Below the pieces are notes generated by a model. The model worked only from the letters and a program-made list of their open reading frames with translations. It did not search any database and was not told where the DNA came from. The position numbers and the translations under genes were made by a program. A DNA stretch of 64,000 nucleotides from Daucus carota subsp. sativus (taxonomy: Eukaryota > Streptophyta > Magnoliopsida > Apiales > Apiaceae): contig NC_030384.2 in NCBI RefSeq assembly GCF_001625215.2, positions 27,950,527 to 28,014,526 of the forward strand. Direction: 5' to 3'. This document shows, in pieces, positions 59,290 through 64,000 of the stretch; within the stretch, counting starts at the first letter, position 1; every line of letters begins with the position of its first letter.

Positions 59290-60110
59290 AGTGTATATTT
59301 TTTTTTTATTGTTCTGTATTTTCTTGTCTCTATTGAATTCAATATATTCTCCATATATTTTGTAATTTATTTGTTTTACAATTTAATTTTTTGTTGTGTG
59401 TTCTTTTTTAACACATTGTCGTGTCTTTTTTTCTTTATAATATTTTTTATATATTTCTTGTCTATATTGAATTTTATTTTTTTTCTCCACATGTTCTATA
59501 GTTTATATGTTATATAATTTAATTTTATTTTATATGTTTTTCTTGTCACATTCTAGTACCTTTTTTTGTTTATAACATGTTTTATGTTCTGTATTTACTT
59601 GTCTATATTTAATTTTATTTTTTATCCACATGTTCTGTAGTTTATTTATTATATAGTTTAATTATTTTTATATGTCTTTTGTCACATTGTTGTACCTTTT
59701 TTTCTTTATAACATTTTTCATGTTCTATATATTCTTGTCTATATTGAATTTTATTTTTTCTTCACATGTTCTATAGTTTATTTGTTATATTATTTAATTT
59801 TTTATTATATATTTTTTTTCACATTGTTATGCCTTTTTTTTATAATATTTTTTATGTTCTATATTTTCTTGTCTATATTGAATTTTTTCTCCACATGTTA
59901 AGTAGTTTATTTGTTATATAATTTAATTTTTGTTATATATATTTTTTGTCGCATTTTTGTACCTTTTTTTTCTTTATATAAAATTATATATTATGTATTT
60001 TCTTGTCTATATTGAATTTTATATTTTCTTTCTATAGTTTATTTATTATATAATTTATTTTTTGTTGTATGTTCTTTTGCTTATAACCTTTTTTATCATC
60101 AATATTTTCT
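59290..60110. repeat. Minisatellite of ~135 bp, six copies
   Basis: The landmark CTTGTCTATATTGAATTT (first copy CTTGTCTCTATTGAATTC) begins at 59323, 59457, 59598, 59734, 59868 and 60002, spacings 134 to 141. Each unit also has CCACATGTTCTATAGTTTAT and TTATATAATTTAATTTTT blocks. Very T-rich on the + strand. No coding. Confidence 0.85.
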
Positions 60111-60426
60111 TAAATATAAAAAAATAAGAAAATGAGTACTATTTTTATAGAAATATATTTCTGTAAATTTTAAGTATGTTATGTCTCTTTTTCCATGTAT
60201 TTTAGTAGAAGTAGCATAATTCAAGAATATAACATAAATGAAAAATTAGAGCATAAAGATAATGTGGTAAAATAATTAAAATTAAAGAATGTAAATAATA
60301 TGAAAAATATGAAAAATAAAAGCAAAATTTACCTTGGGTCACCTGTTTAGGGGTTTCAGCATTAGGTCTGGCGTGCACATAATCATTACTCTACCATTTT
60401 TGGATTTAACACAGTAGGCTATAGAG

Positions 60427-60650
60427 AAGTGTTACTCATGGAGATTTAACACAGTAGGATATAGAGATTATGTAGGTATGATGAATTGAATTTCTGAGTC
60501 AAAAAATGGCTATATATGGATAATGAGGGTTCTTCATAACCCATCTCTTCCACCATCAATTTTACCCATTTTTTTGACACAGAAATTCAATTAATTGTAC
60601 CTACATAATCCCTATAGCGTACTGTGTTAAAGCCCTATGAGTAACACTTC
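60427..60650. repeat. Long inverted repeat / hairpin
   Basis: The left arm, 60427-60513 (agaagtgttactcatgg, ttaacacagtagg, attatgtaggta, ttgaatttctgagtc), is the inverse of 60567-60650 (gacacagaaattcaat, tacctacataatcc, tactgtgttaaagc, atgagtaacacttct). About 85 paired bases with scattered mismatches surround a loop of about 50 bp. Confidence 0.8.
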
Positions 60651-61620
60651 TTAGACTGTCGATTTGTCTTCGAATTTAACGTTTTATTTTTAAGACTGAT
60701 ACAATTTCTGAAAACGGTGTTTCAAATGAGACCTAAAATTCGAGAGTGCCCCGGATGTATCTTGGTGTGAAATGAGTGCCCAGTTAGATAATTAACCCTA
60801 TAAGAAACACCGTACAATTTTTCGGTGTATTATTACTTGCTGATTTAAGTTATCCAAATGTGATTTTTTTAGATATTCATCATGAATGTCTCTAAATTGA
60901 AAGTTGTTATATTGAATATTTATCAAATGCTATTATATGTTAATAGGGTATAAAGTCATGTTTGAAATGTGGTTGTGTCGTATGGAAAATGTACAGTATG
61001 ATGTGTACTTGTGTTTTTATGAACAAGTATTTATAAATTTTTTTGTGTGTCCTATAAGTTTATGCATTATGTAATAATATATTATGAATATTCTTTTTAC
61101 TTTTTATATATTAGTTTTGTAATGTCTCATTTCTTAATAATTATTATACAACATATAGTGTATGCCATAACCGATAATGACATATGTACTGTCAATCGTG
61201 TCATGTGTTATGGAAACATGTTTGATTATGTGTTCCGTAAGCATGTTATTGTGTGTCCTTTGTTTTGTGTATGTATATGTATGTATTTATTCATGTTTTT
61301 TTTTTGTTATGCTCTATGTGTTATGTAAATATATTTGTACATGCTATGTCCTTCACTTTCACAATGAATTCGAAAATTATTTATAGTAATCATGTATTGT
61401 GCATCTCCATTTGTTATTATCTGTATCTTATGTCCGTTCGTCATCTATAAAATTTATTTCAGTAGTTGCACAAATATTTGACCAAACAAACCATGAGCAT
61501 GTACATAAATATCTTGTCTGCAACTGTGTACATGAGCAAAAATGTGCACAAAACACATTCTGTTTATTCAAGGCTATACTGTCAAACTAAATTTCCATTA
61601 CATAATTCATCAATTTTTAC

Positions 61621-61654
<34 letters not shown>

Positions 61655-62740
61655 TGGTGTCTATATCTCCAAAACCAAACTAAGACCAAATTCCTGAACA
61701 TAGAAAAATGACAATATCACTCATATTTATCAATTTTCACAAAATTATGTTAGAAGGAGAATAGCGTGAAAAAGTGACATTACCATTTTAAATGATGAAT
61801 TTGCCAAAGTTGTACTTAATTAAACAAATCAATGATTTTTATAGTCATTATAATAAAAAAAATTCAAATACAACTTCATCTAAGTCATTTTTCATTTATA
61901 TTTTTTTGAATCATGGATTGATTGTGCATCAGAAATGGGAGCAACACATTTTGTGAATTAGCTTTCGAAACTTACCGATGATCATTTTCTTAAATGTTAT
62001 GTCCATTACACGGCAAACGGACATTCATTCGTATCAACTGAACACTACAAGAAATTATCTCCAGTTTCAATACATTTGTAGGCATCTGTTATAATGTAAA
62101 TATTTTTTTCCAATTATTTAGCATGATTATTATCACTACTAGTTATTCATCTATTCATTGCATGTGATATAGGCAACTTGTAAGTTTATCAGTTGAATTG
62201 GATTCAATGGGCATTTTACATGTAAATTTTGATAAAACGACTTCAGTTGAAGTTAATCATAAGCCCAAACCTCGCAACTATCTTGAGAGCCAATCTGATA
62301 ATCACAATTACATCTGGAATACACGACATGTGGATGACTTTGATGTATAGTTTTTGTCTTATATTATTTTATAAAAAATTACCAATGATAATTTTAAAAG
62401 CTCATTTGTCTGCATATTTTTTCGATTATAAAATTAACTTGTTTTGTTGCATTTAATTAAATACTATGCAATTTGTGTTTGTGGAGGAGTTACATAAATA
62501 ACTAGTCCAATCATTTCCACAATATGTGCAAAAATTTTCGAATATAGTCATGAAATTGGTTTTTTTTTAAACCAAAAACATATAATGTATTCAAAGTTAG
62601 GAATTACTTGCAAAGTTGCGACATATAATTTAATACTGAACTTCACATACGAAGTCAAATGAGAATAGTAAACAAATCTCAATATGAGCTAAGGCACAAC
62701 TTAACAATTGGATTCAAAAAAAAATGAGATGGGCTCCAAG
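60651..62740. other. AT-rich non-coding stretch with a (GA)n tract
   Basis: A dinucleotide GA run lies at about 61623-61651. A lone CACTA-type end (CACTACAAGAAATT) sits at 62043 without a partner. Several short + strand frames around 61-61.6 kb have skewed composition and no family resemblance. Confidence 0.45.
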
Positions 62741-63454
62741 TCAAACATGCTTCTCCTGTTGTCCCTCGTCAGCACCTGCTCCATTGTGTCTAAGACGCCC
62801 AATCCCAGTAAACATTACTCCGAGACACATGCCAAAAGCAATAGCACACGCCGATAAGAGGCATATAAATATCGGCTTCAGTATAACAATCACCATTACC
62901 TTTCTTGATGGACTTGCTGATCGACTCGATCTTAAGAAGGTGCTCAACAATATACGATAATTGCTGCGCCGCCAACACTTTGATGGCCATTGTTGCAACA
63001 TTATTATTGGCATAAATCGCTAAAAACATAGCTTGAGCAACCACAAAACTTGCAGCCCCCAAATTTTTGGTTTCCTATGGGCCTTTTGTCATAAGGCCCA
63101 TGAACACACCATTGAGGGGCACAAACACCATAATTAAACCTCCCCAGCGAGTCTCATGAAGCTTAAGATATTAGTTAACCACATGAAAAGTCCTTTCAAG
63201 AGATACTCAACTATACCGATGAGGATCACCATGATAACTCCCGTGAGATCGATTATCACAAACCATTTGTTCATCAGAGCAAAAATCCAACCAACACTTG
63301 CATGTTTCTTCAGTCCATCAAGAATCCACATGAGTGTCCAAGATAGCGACACTCCCAAAGCAAGGTAAAACACCGAATTGAGAATGCAACCCAATGTATT
63401 CATCTCCGCATGAGCACTTAATTTATTTGAGCAAAAATTATAAATGGCGACCAT
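62741..63454 (-). pseudogene. Decayed multi-pass membrane protein gene, family not recognised
   Basis: Reading the minus strand from ATG 63454, a strongly hydrophobic protein runs MNTLGCILNSVFYLALGVSL, WTLMWILDGLKKHASVGWIF, VIIDLTGVIMVILIGIVEYL and FMWLTNILSFMRL. Near 63150 it shifts frame to continue WGGLIMVFVPLNGVFMGLM, meets TAG near 63077, and continues ETKNLGAASFVVAQAMFLAI and VLAAQQLSYIVEHLLKI. A second shift near 62910 leads to ILKPIFICLLSACAIAFGMC and HNGAGADEGQQEKHV. At least six membrane segments can be seen. The damage could instead mark unrecognised introns, but the breaks lack proper splice sites. I do not know the family. Confidence 0.5.
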
Positions 63455-64000
63455 TTACTATTTGACTAATTTTTTTAATTTTTCTGTCCGGAAAGTAATG
63501 ATTCATCTATCTTTAAACATAGGATGATAATTTCAACATTTCAAATTTCATAGTAATCTGCAACAAGATTATTGATATGTTAGGTACATATATATTAGTT
63601 TTTTTTGTTTATACATGATTTTGTTACATTTGGATTATTTGTTTTAGCAAAATTTCAATTTTTGTGTACATATAAGGATGCTTAATAAGGGTGGAAGCTG
63701 TAACACAAAAATTTATACATGTAAGATATAAGATTAAGAACTTTATCAGAAATATTTGACATAAATGAGTCGTTACAGGGGATACTTTCTAAAACACTTA
63801 ATGGTGGTGGAGTTCTGAAATTATTTTCCAAGGGCAATCTCAAGGCTTCTTTTTTTTCATTTGCCTCCCGAAATTATTCTTATATCCACGCAAGAGTTCT
63901 GAAATTTCTACTCCAGATAATGGTGGTGGACAAAGGTCTGTCTCCACCAGACCATTAAATCTTCTCTTATCAAATCTAAGCTTGTGGTCAGGTGGAAGAA
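63455..64000. other. Non-coding right edge
   Basis: AT-rich sequence upstream of the decayed membrane protein gene. No feature recognised before the window ends. Confidence 0.4.

Noticed and set aside
61047..61590. Frames rich in Cys, Tyr, Phe and Met
   Set aside because: Overlapping frames in AT/TG-rich DNA with no homology; regarded as chance.
62043..62056. CACTA element start
   Set aside because: No inverse end found within 1 kb; one short terminus is not an element.
1..64000. tRNA, rRNA, CRISPR, organelle inserts and virus-derived sequence
   Set aside because: Looked for and not seen; no cloverleaf, rRNA core, CRISPR spacing, plastid gene or viral polymerase wording was recognised.

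Overview
This 64 kb window is nuclear DNA from a flowering plant, most likely a eudicot. It is AT-rich, its introns have plant-type borders, its genes are sparse, and it is crowded with plant-type MITEs, hAT, Mutator, CACTA, Stowaway and Helitron elements. I cannot name the species. The dominant content is a tandem array of DUF247 genes (the plant-specific PF03140 / UPF0481 family, membrane-anchored at the C-terminus) running from about 1.7 to 54 kb.

Of about a dozen DUF247 loci only two read through completely: 18292-19740 and 52562-54040. The others are broken in ways that can be read base by base. The 4426 copy is cut from its leader by a poly(A)-tailed insertion exactly at the start codon and has lost its membrane anchor to a 4-bp frameshift. 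The 14320 copy carries a 189-bp hAT MITE with an 8-bp target duplication. The 23235-27187 copy is split by a 2,489-bp Helitron between host A and T. The 36853-38322 copy has one CGA to TGA stop. Others are only fragments, at 9870-11100, 15930-17350, 27500-28300, 29598-30065 (minus strand), 31985-32370 and 34237-34746. The better copies share a gene plan: short leader exon, one 5'UTR intron, then a single uninterrupted coding exon.

Layout: 0-5.9 kb, MITEs and the first DUF247 gene. 6-14.8 kb, a transposon nest: a tail-to-tail inverted pair of about 970-bp hAT elements at 7749-9691, and a four-layer nest at 11.2-13.6 kb. 15-20 kb, a gypsy gag remnant, a DUF247 remnant and the first intact gene. 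20-38 kb, further DUF247 copies, a Helitron, a degenerate kelch/F-box-like gene and a 250-bp TRIM retroelement. 38.7-50 kb, a mosaic carrying pieces of unrelated genes (NAD-isocitrate dehydrogenase and PTEN2-type phosphatase exons), with a Helitron-like 3' terminus at its right border. 52.5-56 kb, the second intact DUF247 gene and, convergent to it, an intact alpha-1,4-glycosyltransferase gene. 56-64 kb, AT-rich repeats, a 135-bp minisatellite, a long hairpin and a decayed multi-pass membrane protein gene at 62.7-63.5 kb.

There is no operon-like cooperation. The region is a birth-and-death cluster of a family that includes the grass S and Z self-incompatibility determinants and in which transposons have disabled most copies. 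The probable working genes are the two intact DUF247 genes and the glycosyltransferase.
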